Assembly: GCA_007125875.1 (NCBI GenBank)
Contig: SLCI01000010.1
Coordinates: 1-8,902 of the forward strand
Source of the DNA: Kiritimatiellia bacterium
GTDB taxonomy: Bacteria > Verrucomicrobiota > Kiritimatiellia > SLAD01
Direction: 5' to 3'
Length of the DNA stretch: 8,902 nt
Shown here in pieces: positions 1-5,859 of the stretch. The notes under the pieces were generated by a model that saw only the letters and a list, made by a program, of their open reading frames with translations, did no database searches and was not told the DNA's origin. Position 1 is the first letter of the stretch. The number at the start of each line of letters is the position of its first letter. The position numbers were made by a program, and so were the translations under genes.

Positions 1-910
1 CGGCCCATCCATAGAGATTGATCGAATGCTGCCGGACCATCTCGTCCAGGTCCAACCCGCCTCCGAGCTGATAAAAACTGATCAAGACAGCGGCATGAGC
101 GACACAAAAGCCCCCGAAATGGAGGTAAAAGATCGCCATTTCGAACGGCTTCGCCCAATGATGGACTGGGTGTTTCACACGATGCAGCACCAGCTTTAAC
201 AACGTAAAGCATCCGATAATCAGGTTCTCCGTCCAGTACAGAAGCAATATGAAATGGACATCCCAGCCGAGCCACACGACACCGGCAATCGGGACCAGAT
301 TTGCGGCGATAAGGGCCGATACGGACCAGACGGGCCTCGCTGTTGACATGGGTCCCATAACGTTTTCAGCGTTGTGTCTCTGCCATGCTGAGCGGGAATG
401 ATGCGTGCGAAGCGGTGTACCGTGGATCATCTTGTCCAACAGCCTCCCCTGATAGATGAGGATGGGTATGCCAAAAGCTGCAAAAACGAGCCCCGCAAGG
501 ATCACCACCAAGGACTTCGCTTGCGGCCCAGGCTCAAGCACGGATACCGATGGATCACGGAGGAGATAGGCCACATGAACCGTGGTGCCAACAGTATATC
601 GGTCGGCAATCCGTGTTGCGTCCGCTCGGCTGTTATGGCTCATATTGCCAAAGCGAATGCGAGTTCCGAGAAATTCTGTGCCGTCAATGGAATAGACATA
701 GCTCACCCGCGGGGTGAACGTCGGGCGACCTTCCCCCCCAGAGTTAACGCGTACCTCCGATTCAATGATGGTACCCAGCGCGGTCGGCCATGACAGGCTG
801 CTCTTGCCTGTTCCCCATTCCCGCACGCCATGGGCAATCAACAGAATACCGATGACGCTGAAAAGGATCCCCATCAAATTGATGAGTACGCGATGCTTAA
901 GCTGATTCAT
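1..910 (-). CDS. Membrane protein with DUF3592-like and DUF6498-like regions, C-terminus cut by window edge
   Basis: I translated this frame by hand: it is open for 303 codons from the ATG at 910 to the window edge, with no stop, so the 3' end lies outside. Residues about 8-28 form a membrane segment. Residues 43-128 read like a DUF3592 domain: YVYSIDGTEFLGTRI followed by YTVGTTVHVAYLLRDPSVS and VLEPG, the usual end of that fold. A second membrane segment spans about 133-154. A linker with several His and Arg residues precedes residues 195-245, where NLVPIAGVVWLGWD and LLLYWTENLIIGCF resemble the DUF6498 integral-membrane family. More hydrophobic segments follow at about 257-282. Neither domain has a firmly known function; DUF3592 proteins are cell-envelope or membrane associated. 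The shine-dalgarno before the start is weak. Domain names come from memory of family patterns, not from a search. Confidence 0.8.
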   Translation of the reverse strand, partial: MNQLKHRVLINLMGILFSVIGILLIAHGVREWGTGKSSLSWPTALGTIIESEVRVNSGGEGRPTFTPRVSYVYSIDGTEFLGTRIRFGNMSHNSRADATRIADRYTVGTTVHVAYLLRDPSVSVLEPGPQAKSLVVILAGLVFAAFGIPILIYQGRLLDKMIHGTPLRTHHSRSAWQRHNAENVMGPMSTARPVWSVSALIAANLVPIAGVVWLGWDVHFILLLYWTENLIIGCFTLLKLVLHRVKHPVHHWAKPFEMAIFYLHFGGFCVAHAAVLISFYQLGGGLDLDEMVRQHSINLYGWA

Positions 911-1055
911 TTGATCTTATTGGGATGCATAACATAAACATGGCTTGCAGACTGAATCGTATAGCCACAGTTGCGAACGCTATCAGAAAAGCTAGCCCCG
1001 AGGGTGATTTGAGAAAGCTTTGCAAGTACGGTGCTTGATCCCAATCGGTAAAGGA
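911..1055. other. Gap between tRNA-Pro and the DUF3592-like gene
   Basis: This non-coding stretch of 145 bases lies downstream of the tRNA and upstream of the minus-strand start at 910. It should hold the tRNA 3' processing region and the promoter of the DUF3592-like gene, but I see no convincing -35/-10 pair and no strong T-tailed terminator. Two short overlapping minus-strand reading frames cross it and run into the tRNA gene; they are artefacts of the tRNA sequence. Confidence 0.5.
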
Positions 1056-1132
1056 TGGTCGGGGCGGCGAGATTTGAACTCGCGACCTCTTGAACCCCAT
1101 TCAAGCGCGCTACCAGTCTGCGCTACGCCCCG
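1056..1132 (-). tRNA. tRNA-Pro (anticodon GGG), CCA encoded
   Basis: The minus strand folds as a 77-nt cloverleaf. The acceptor stem is CGGGGCG with CGCCCCG, the D arm is GCGC with GCGC, and the anticodon stem is CTTGA with TCAAG around the loop ATGGGGT. The T arm is GCGAG-TTCAAAT-CTCGC. The discriminator base A and an encoded CCA follow. The anticodon is GGG at 1096-1098, read on the minus strand, so this is the tRNA for proline CCC/CCU codons. The C1-G72 first pair is typical of bacterial tRNA-Pro. No integrase or duplicated tRNA end is visible nearby. Confidence 0.96.
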
Positions 1133-1147
1133 TTATGACCAACATTT

Positions 1148-1203
1148 ACTCATCTGCTGTAGCGAAGTTGTCCCTGGCGGGACGCGCTGGAGTCCAGATG
1201 AGT
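1148..1203. repeat. Long imperfect hairpin upstream of tRNA-Pro
   Basis: A perfect 9-bp outer stem, ACTCATCTG (1148-1156) with CAGATGAGT (1195-1203), encloses an AGCG/CGCT pairing (1161-1164 with 1185-1188) and a terminal GTCCC-TGGC-GGGAC hairpin (1170-1183). There is no T-run on either side, so it does not look like an intrinsic terminator. It ends 16 bp before the 5' end of the minus-strand tRNA and resembles the palindromic intergenic repeats elsewhere in the window, although only one copy is present here. Confidence 0.6.
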
Positions 1204-1274
1204 GAAAGCTGAATAGGTGTACCAAGACTCGGGGCTGTGGTCAATGATTCGATTAGTCCATTTAAAGGAACGCG

Positions 1275-1347
1275 GTAGCCGCCGTCGTTAGACGGTGGAA
1301 ACTTTTGCCGAGCGGCGAATAATCCACGTCCTAATGGACGCGGCTAC
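1275..1347. repeat. Inverted pair of 27-nt palindromic repeats (family 3), three-armed structure
   Basis: Copy A is 1275-1301 (plus) and copy B is 1321-1347 (minus). Both read GTAGCCG-[5-nt arm]-NTTA-[complementary arm]-TGGAWW. The arms are CCGTC/GACGG in A and CGTCC/GGACG in B, so stem bases differ while pairing is kept. The outer GTAGCCG and CGGCTAC pair across the element, and the centre (1302-1320) holds a small GCCG/CGGC palindrome, so the whole can fold as a three-armed structure. Before the IS66 insertion it lay about 15 bp past the stop codon of the minus-strand membrane protein gene. Confidence 0.75.
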
Positions 1348-1361
1348 ATTTTAGAATCGAT

Positions 1362-1389
1362 TTAAGGTTCTATAGACATCGCATAAACC
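1362..1389 (-). pseudogene. Severed last codons of the GT-C-like membrane protein gene, plus target duplication
   Basis: Joining the minus-strand sequence on each side of the IS66 element and keeping one copy of the 8-bp duplication gives ...W-Q-V-Y-A-M-S-I-E-P-stop, with TAA at 1362-1364. This stretch is therefore the original 3' end of the gene that starts at 5644, which would have encoded 626 residues. It lies on the far side of the IS and is no longer translated with its gene. Confidence 0.85.
1382..1389. repeat. IS66 target-site duplication, left copy
   Basis: CATAAACC directly abuts the left inverted repeat and is repeated exactly at 3784-3791 beyond the right one. Eight bases is the duplication length expected for IS66-family elements. 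Confidence 0.95.
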
Positions 1390-1410
1390 GTAAGCGTCAC
1401 GCCAAGCCCC
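1390..1410 (+). repeat. IS66 left terminal inverted repeat
   Basis: This 21-nt end starts GTAAGCGTCACG and finishes GCCAAGCCCC. It is the exact reverse complement of 3763-3783. The match stops at base 22 (T at 1411 against C on the other end). Confidence 0.95.
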
Positions 1411-1432
1411 TCTTGTTGAACTCTGCCTGAAC

Positions 1433-1454
1433 GTCATAGCGTATCTGCTATGAC
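1433..1454. promoter_or_regulatory. Perfect 8-bp hairpin enclosing the tnpA start codon
   Basis: GTCATAGC (1433-1440), a 6-base spacer GTATCT, and GCTATGAC (1447-1454) form a perfect palindrome. The ATG of tnpA (1450-1452) lies in the right arm, so in mRNA the start codon would be paired. No good ribosome site is visible between the arms. It could limit transposase translation. Because the same CTATGAC motif recurs near the right end, it may instead, or also, be a subterminal transposase-binding site. Confidence 0.55.
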
Positions 1455-1815
1455 AACTATACCTACCTCAAATGATTCGTCTGTAGAACTGAAAACCGAC
1501 GCCCTTGGCCGGGTCCGAACACCGCCGGAGCAGCGTGAAGCTTTGCTGGACGCCTTTGAGCAGAGCGGGATGACCGAGGCCGCCTTCGCCCGCTTGCACG
1601 GCATCTGCTACCAGACCTTCATGGGCTGGCTTAAACGAGCCCGCAAAAAGTCCCACAATGAACCGCAGTTTCAAGAACTGGTCGTCACCTCCGGCAAGCC
1701 CTGCACGCATGGCCTGACTGTTGAACTGCCCGGTGGCGGTCGTTTCCTTCTGGATCGCGCCGATCAGCTGCCCATGGCCACGGCGCTGCTGCACTATCTG
1801 GAGGCCCGGCGATGA
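1450..1815 (+). CDS. tnpA: IS66-family accessory protein TnpA (121 aa)
   Basis: This is the first of the three IS66 genes and encodes a small DNA-binding accessory protein needed with TnpB and TnpC for transposition. Residues about 27-58 carry a helix-turn-helix of the transposase-8/IS66 OrfA type (SGMTEAAFARLHGICYQTFM, then GWLKRAR). The C-terminal half has the family pattern VELPGGGRFLLDRADQ followed by ALLHYL. Length is normal for the family. The stop overlaps the tnpB start as ATGA, which suggests coupled translation. The ATG at 1450 is the first in this frame inside the element and lies in a palindrome; no clear ribosome site precedes it, so the exact start is less sure than the identity. 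Confidence 0.9.
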   Translation: MTTIPTSNDSSVELKTDALGRVRTPPEQREALLDAFEQSGMTEAAFARLHGICYQTFMGWLKRARKKSHNEPQFQELVVTSGKPCTHGLTVELPGGGRFLLDRADQLPMATALLHYLEARR

Positions 1816-2174
1816 TCAGCTTTACCGGCGCGCTGAAAGTCTATCTGGCGCTTGAACCCCAGGATATGCGCAAGAGCTTTAACGGACTGTGCGCCTTAGT
1901 CAGCGATCATCTGGAGGCTGATCCCTATCAAGGAGCACTCTACATCTTCACTAATCAGCGCCGTAACCGCCTCAAGATTTTGTTCTGGGACGGTACCGGT
2001 TTATGGGTGGCCTGCAAGCGGCTTGAACAAGGCCGGTTCAGTTGGCCCAAGCCCTCCAGCAAATCGCAAAAACGCCTGTCACTGACACCGGAAGCATTGG
2101 CAATGCTGACCGATGGTATTGACCTCAAAGACGGTCGTTTGCGGCCTTGGTATGAGCGCGAAGAAAAGTGCTGA
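1812..2174 (+). CDS. tnpB: IS66-family accessory protein TnpB (120 aa)
   Basis: This is the IS66 Orf2-like protein, the second accessory factor of the element. Its hallmark features are all present: MRKSFNGLCALV near residues 19-30, then GALYIFTNQRRNRLKILFWD and GTGLWVACKRLEQGRF in the middle, and a C-terminal RLSLTPEALAMLTDGIDL. Length is typical. Its biochemical role is not firmly settled, but related elements require it for efficient transposition. The start overlaps the tnpA stop (ATGA) and no separate ribosome site is evident, so it is probably translated by coupling. Confidence 0.95.
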   Translation: MISFTGALKVYLALEPQDMRKSFNGLCALVSDHLEADPYQGALYIFTNQRRNRLKILFWDGTGLWVACKRLEQGRFSWPKPSSKSQKRLSLTPEALAMLTDGIDLKDGRLRPWYEREEKC

Positions 2175-2191
2175 GTCGAGACACTTTTTTT
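2161..2191 (+). terminator. Weak hairpin with T-run between tnpB and tnpC
   Basis: AAAAGTG (2164-2170) pairs with CACTTTT (2182-2188) around an 11-base loop, and the right arm runs on into a stretch of seven Ts (2185-2191). The tnpB stop codon (2172-2174) lies in the loop. The stem is AT-rich and weak, so it could at most attenuate transcription into tnpC. It may be chance. Confidence 0.25.
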
Positions 2192-2218
2192 GAGTTGGAT
2201 CGCCGTGCCGTTGTCTAA

Positions 2219-3727
2219 GTGGGCATGCGTAAAAATGCGATCAAAGAACTTCAACTGGAGGTCGAGCGACTCCGCAAAGAGAACGAGCTTCTGCGACAGA
2301 AGCTGGATGCTTTGGCCCGTCGCATCTTTGGTCGAAAGAGCGAGCAGTTGGACGCCAATCAACTGGAGTTTTTGCTGGGAAAACTGAATGATCCCGAACC
2401 GACTCCGGCCTCCGGGAGTGCGGCGCTTCCGGAGGCCGCACCCGCACCACGCCGCAAGAAGCCTCGTCAACCGCGCTGTCCCGATAATCTTCCGGTAGAA
2501 GTCGAGGTGATTGATCCAGCTCCGGTAACGGAGAACCCTTCCCTTTGGCGTCAGATCGGTGAAGAGATCAGTGAGCAACTGGATTATGAACCCGGCCGGT
2601 TCCTGAAGCGTCGGTTGATCCGTCGAACCTGGGTTCGCCGGGATGAAGTCGATGCGGTTCCGATGACGGCACCGCTTCCGCCCAAACTGCTGGAACGCGG
2701 GATCATGGCGCCGGGTCTGTTGGCGCATGTGCTGGTCGCTAAATATGCTGATCATCTACCGTTATACCGCCAGCAGGAGATCTATCATCAGCGCCATGGT
2801 GTTTATCTGCCGCGTCAGACGCTGGCCCGCGGAATCGAACTGGCGGCGGACTGGCTGCGTCCGATTGTTGACGCGATGCAGGCTGAACAGTTTTCAGGGG
2901 GTTACCTCCAAATCGATGAAACGCCGGTGAAGTACTTGAGTCCCGGTAAGGGACGCACTTCGCAGGGCTACTTCTGGACGGTGCATGTGCCCGGCGGGGA
3001 CACGGTCTATCACTGGGCTGCGGGTCGCGGTCATGAACACCTGCTGGACATTTTGCCCGACGACTTTGCCGGGACGGTGCAGTGCGATGCCTATGGAGCA
3101 TACCAGGTCATGTCGAAGAAGCGACGTGATGTTGTGCTGGTTGGTTGCTGGGCGCATGTACGCCGGAAGTTTCATGAGGCGTTCAAGCAAAAGGAATCGC
3201 CGGTTCGCTCGGCTTGGATACTGAATCAGATCGGTCATCTTTACCGCATCGAGCGGCGCTTGAGGGAAAGCCGGGCGGGGCCGGCTTTGCGGGCGGCGGT
3301 TCGGCAATCCGAAAGCCAACCTATTTTGCATCGACTCTATAGAGCATTAACTCGCATCAAACCTGGTCATCGCCCGCAAAGCCTGATGGGCAAAGCGATC
3401 GGCTATGCGCTTGGGCAATGGGATCTGCTGGGGGTGTACCTGTGCGATGGTCGTGTTGAGATCGATAACAATCTGGTGGAGAACGCCATTCGCCCGACGG
3501 CGTTGGGCCGGAAGAACTGGCTGTTCATTGGCGCAGATGAAGCGGGTTGGCGGAGTGCGGTGATCTATTCGATCATTCAGAGCTGCAAGGCTCACCAGAT
3601 CGAGCCGTACACGTATCTAAAGGATGTGCTGACCCGCTTACCTTCGCTGACCAACCATCAGGTTGCCGGGATCACGCCGAGGGCGTGGGCCAAGGCGCGC
3701 ACAGAACAACCCGCCAGCGCGTCATAG
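2219..3727 (+). CDS. tnpC: IS66-family DDE transposase TnpC (502 aa)
   Basis: This is the catalytic transposase. Residues 7-35 form a leucine-zipper-like coiled coil, followed by a Pro/Ala-rich linker. Residues 90-145 correspond to the zf-IS66 region (IGEEISEQLDYEPGRF at 113-128) but lack the usual CxxC pairs; the only cysteine nearby is C87. The catalytic core has D233 (QIDETPVKYL), D290 (QCDAYGAYQ) and E421 (EIDNNLVENAIRP), the complete DDE triad, plus GCWAHVRRKFHEA around residue 310. The C-terminus carries the YLKDVLTRLP motif usual for the family. An in-frame TAA at 2216-2218 blocks any earlier start, leaving GTG at 2219 or ATG at 2225, both without a clear ribosome site. The stop TAG at 3725-3727 lies within a GTCATAG motif that mirrors the one at the tnpA start. 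Confidence 0.95.
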   Translation: MGMRKNAIKELQLEVERLRKENELLRQKLDALARRIFGRKSEQLDANQLEFLLGKLNDPEPTPASGSAALPEAAPAPRRKKPRQPRCPDNLPVEVEVIDPAPVTENPSLWRQIGEEISEQLDYEPGRFLKRRLIRRTWVRRDEVDAVPMTAPLPPKLLERGIMAPGLLAHVLVAKYADHLPLYRQQEIYHQRHGVYLPRQTLARGIELAADWLRPIVDAMQAEQFSGGYLQIDETPVKYLSPGKGRTSQGYFWTVHVPGGDTVYHWAAGRGHEHLLDILPDDFAGTVQCDAYGAYQVMSKKRRDVVLVGCWAHVRRKFHEAFKQKESPVRSAWILNQIGHLYRIERRLRESRAGPALRAAVRQSESQPILHRLYRALTRIKPGHRPQSLMGKAIGYALGQWDLLGVYLCDGRVEIDNNLVENAIRPTALGRKNWLFIGADEAGWRSAVIYSIIQSCKAHQIEPYTYLKDVLTRLPSLTNHQVAGITPRAWAKARTEQPASAS

Positions 3728-3762
3728 GTGTCATAAACAGATATCTCTGACCCGTGTCATAG
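3721..3762. repeat. Subterminal GTCATAG/GTCATAA motifs at IS66 right end
   Basis: GTCATAG occurs at 3721-3727 and 3756-3762, and GTCATAA at 3730-3736. Read inward from each end of the element, CTATGAC starts 58 bases in on the left (1448) and 56 bases in on the right (3727), an almost symmetric placement. This would suit secondary transposase-binding sites, which is an inference. Confidence 0.4.
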
Positions 3763-5644
3763 GGGGCTTGGCGTGACGCTTACCATAAACCTGCCAGCGA
3801 GGGTTCTGAAACAGCAGATTGACGCGCGGATCGGAGAGGATTTGCATTGGTTTATGTGTGTGAATGGCGACGAAAGCCGGAGCGGTCTTTTCCAGCTCGT
3901 CCAGTAGCGCGCTCGACGCGATCCCATGGCTGCGTTCCTGGCGACGGATGGCATCCCAGCGGGGCGTGGAGCGGCCGGAATAGCCGTTCACCAAATGAAG
4001 GCGCGGGAAGGATTGGAAATAGAGCATGTGGCGCGTGCTGCGTGAAAACGGGTAGGACGGCAAAACGACGATGGAGCCATCCAATTGCTCGAAGAACTTC
4101 TGTTCATCCGGTCTCGGTTCAACGAAGTCGGGCGGGAACACACGATGAGGCGGACGAATGTGCGCGGGGTCCAGCACTTGCAGAATCGCGACGGCGACAA
4201 ACAGCGTCATTAGATGGGGCCTCGCATCGAGCGGTTTCTGCGCGTACCAACCCGCTGCGCCAATGGTGACGGTCACAATGAGCACCGCGTAGCCCAGATA
4301 CGCGATGCGGCCAACCGCGCGCATGGACGTGAACCCGGGGAACCACGGCGCGAAGACACCCCAGATGGAGGGGTTCACCGCTTCCCCGACAAAATACCGA
4401 TGCGGGCCCAGTGCCAAGCCGTACAGCAGCACTGCGCAGAATGCGAGAAAGGCCATCATGAGCGAAAACGGCTGTCGACGGTAACGGCGACCGGTGATGA
4501 TGAGATACAGGATCAGCGCGACACCCACAAATACGACGCCGTAAATGGCGATCACGGCCCTGATCTCCCGTACTTTCAGTGCAATCAGTAGTAGTGAGAG
4601 CGCGCAGACCCAAAGGAGCCGCTGTTTCAGGAGATCACGCCAGCGAATGCGACTCAGTTTCGGCAACGCACGCACCCCCAACACCAACAGCGCGATCATG
4701 AGTCCAGGCCCGAGCCAGGCGATGCGTTCATGGTGGGTGCCGGGATAGTCGTCGAACAGATTTCGCAACAGATCGTGCGTCAAGCCGTGTTGCGGTGTCC
4801 ACAGCTCGCTCAGGCGTATCGCGAAGGTGGTCACATCCGAGGCGAGATAGCCCTCATGGCTATAGCGCATATAGGCCAACGCCAACGGCAGGGCTAACAG
4901 GGCACAAATCAGTCCTAGACCAAGGGCCTGCCAGATATGCAGGCGGAACCGGACCGAATCGGCGGCATATTGCTGGATGGCCCACGCCAGGGTGATGATT
5001 ATGCCAATCACCGCGAAATACGGAGCGCTATACAACATCAACACCAGCGGCAGCGCCACGGGCCACAAGCGCCTCGACGCCGGGGCGCGGGCATAGTGGA
5101 ACATGCCGCCGAGCAGCACAAAAATGCCGAGCGAGGTGAGATTTTGTAGGTGGGTGAAGTGGTTGAGGAGCACGGCCGGCGTGAAATGGGTCACTCCCGC
5201 CAAGATCGGCACCCACCAAAAGGCCGAGGGAGGCAACTCGGGGAAGTGGTCCCGTACCCAAGCGATTACCTGATAGAACAGATAACAGAGTGCAGCAAAA
5301 TGAATGGCGGACCAGAGTATGCCGGTCAGCCAAAAAGCATCGATACGTGAGGGCATGAGTACGTCAGCTAAAAAATAGATCGGACTGATGGCCAACAAGT
5401 TATCCGACCAGAAAATGGCCCCCTGCTGATCCGGCCAGAAGATGGGCGGATGGAATAGGGATACGTCCGGATTCGTGAGGGCGAGCCGGATGTGATTGAG
5501 TACCCAGAGATTGAAGAAGCCGTCGCCCGCATCGCCCCAAAGCCGACCGGGGATATAATTAAAGAGGGACAGATACCACACGGCACCTGCAATATAGACG
5601 CAGACTGCAAATGCTGTGATTTTCCAGTTCAGGTGAGGGTTCAT
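3731..5644 (-). CDS. GT-C-like polytopic membrane protein with C-terminus replaced by IS66 sequence (637 aa)
   Basis: This large inner-membrane protein has roughly 12-13 hydrophobic segments. The first (about residues 9-29) is followed by an extracytoplasmic loop with WGDAGDGFFNLWVLNHI (Asp38, Asp41) and IFWSDNLLAISPIY (Asp81). The last segment ends near residue 490, after which a soluble tail carries LVNGYSGRSTPRW. A long first loop with acidic residues and a soluble C-terminal domain resemble GT-C fold lipid-linked sugar transferases and YfhO-like proteins. No specific substrate can be inferred and the family name is unsure. The ATG at 5644 opens directly into the first membrane segment; its ribosome site is weak. 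The native gene ended ...WQVYAMSIEP; the IS66 insertion after codon 620 replaces the last 6 residues with 17 IS-encoded ones (GKRHAKPPMTRVRDICL) and an IS-supplied TGA at 3731-3733. Most of the protein is untouched, so function may survive. Confidence 0.8.
   Translation of the reverse strand: MNPHLNWKITAFAVCVYIAGAVWYLSLFNYIPGRLWGDAGDGFFNLWVLNHIRLALTNPDVSLFHPPIFWPDQQGAIFWSDNLLAISPIYFLADVLMPSRIDAFWLTGILWSAIHFAALCYLFYQVIAWVRDHFPELPPSAFWWVPILAGVTHFTPAVLLNHFTHLQNLTSLGIFVLLGGMFHYARAPASRRLWPVALPLVLMLYSAPYFAVIGIIITLAWAIQQYAADSVRFRLHIWQALGLGLICALLALPLALAYMRYSHEGYLASDVTTFAIRLSELWTPQHGLTHDLLRNLFDDYPGTHHERIAWLGPGLMIALLVLGVRALPKLSRIRWRDLLKQRLLWVCALSLLLIALKVREIRAVIAIYGVVFVGVALILYLIITGRRYRRQPFSLMMAFLAFCAVLLYGLALGPHRYFVGEAVNPSIWGVFAPWFPGFTSMRAVGRIAYLGYAVLIVTVTIGAAGWYAQKPLDARPHLMTLFVAVAILQVLDPAHIRPPHRVFPPDFVEPRPDEQKFFEQLDGSIVVLPSYPFSRSTRHMLYFQSFPRLHLVNGYSGRSTPRWDAIRRQERSHGIASSALLDELEKTAPAFVAIHTHKPMQILSDPRVNLLFQNPRWQVYGKRHAKPPMTRVRDICL
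3763..3783 (-). repeat. IS66 right terminal inverted repeat
   Basis: This 21-nt end is the exact reverse complement of 1390-1410. Read on the minus strand it also encodes residues GKRHAKP of the altered tail of the interrupted membrane protein gene. Confidence 0.95.
3784..3791. repeat. IS66 target-site duplication, right copy
   Basis: CATAAACC is identical to 1382-1389 and starts immediately after the right inverted repeat. On the minus strand it covers the codons for Val619-Tyr620 and the first base of codon 621 of the interrupted gene. Confidence 0.95.
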
Positions 5645-5710
5645 TGGCTGAGGCTTTTCGGAACGTGCTCTGATGCGGAAAGACCCGATCGAAGCGCGTG
5701 TACGCAGACA

Positions 5711-5737
5711 CGCCGACCGCAGAGGGGCGGTCTACAA
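5711..5737 (-). repeat. Palindromic repeat family 2, copy a
   Basis: On the minus strand it reads TTGTAG-ACCGCCCCTCTGCGG-TCGGCG, matching the copies at 5748 and 8036. It can form a GACCGC-CCCTCT-GCGGTC hairpin. It faces copy b head to head, 10 bases apart. Confidence 0.7.
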
Positions 5738-5747
5738 CAGCCGAGGC

Positions 5748-5774
5748 TTGTAGGCCGGGGCTCTGTCCCCGGCG
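5748..5774 (+). repeat. Palindromic repeat family 2, copy b
   Basis: The unit is TTGTAG-GCCGGGG-CTCTGT-CCCCGGC-G, with a perfect 7-bp stem. It is in inverted orientation to copy a. The TTGTAG lead, the CTCTG loop and the CGGCG end are shared by all three copies. Confidence 0.75.
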
Positions 5775-5818
5775 CATCCTGTATCTGGAGATTCGCCGCA
5801 CCTTTCCCATGAAGCGGC

Positions 5819-5845
5819 GGTAGGGCGAGGCGTCCCGCCGAGCCG
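5819..5845 (+). repeat. Palindromic repeat family 1, copy A
   Basis: The unit is GGTAGGGCGA-GGCG-TCC-CGCC-GAGCCG, 27 nt, with a 4-bp stem and TCC loop. It forms an inverted pair with copy B at 5894-5920; the GGTAGGGCGA ends could also pair with each other across 5829-5910. Confidence 0.8.
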
Positions 5846-5859
5846 CTGGCGGAAGCACA

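Larger units (their letters stand above)
1390..3783 (+). mobile_element. Complete IS66-family insertion sequence (2394 bp)
   Basis: The ends are perfect 21-bp inverted repeats at 1390-1410 and 3763-3783, beginning GTAAGCGTCACG, with the GTAAGCG start usual for IS66. They are flanked by exact 8-bp direct repeats CATAAACC (1382-1389 and 3784-3791). Inside are the three standard genes tnpA, tnpB and tnpC in order on the plus strand, all open and of normal length, with the DDE triad intact. Perfect ends, perfect duplication and intact genes suggest a recent and possibly still mobile copy. It landed in the 3' end of a minus-strand membrane protein gene and points opposite to it. Confidence 0.97.

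Noticed and set aside
398..793. Plus-strand 131-codon frame
   Set aside because: It is antisense to the DUF3592-like gene, whose minus-strand frame has clear domain motifs and stays open for all 910 bases.
897..1104. Two overlapping minus-strand reading frames of 65-67 codons
   Set aside because: Their N-termini (such as VQEVASSNLAAPT) are translations of the tRNA-Pro gene, a well-known annotation artefact, and the rest has no family resemblance.
1955..2755. Minus-strand 266-codon frame
   Set aside because: It lies antisense across tnpB and tnpC, both of which match IS66 proteins along their length; the frame is a shadow from their codon composition.
1056..3791. tRNA-Pro as attachment site of an integrative element ending in this window
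   Set aside because: There is no integrase and no repeated tRNA 3' fragment; the only mobile element is an IS66 with its own ends and target duplication more than 250 bp from the tRNA.
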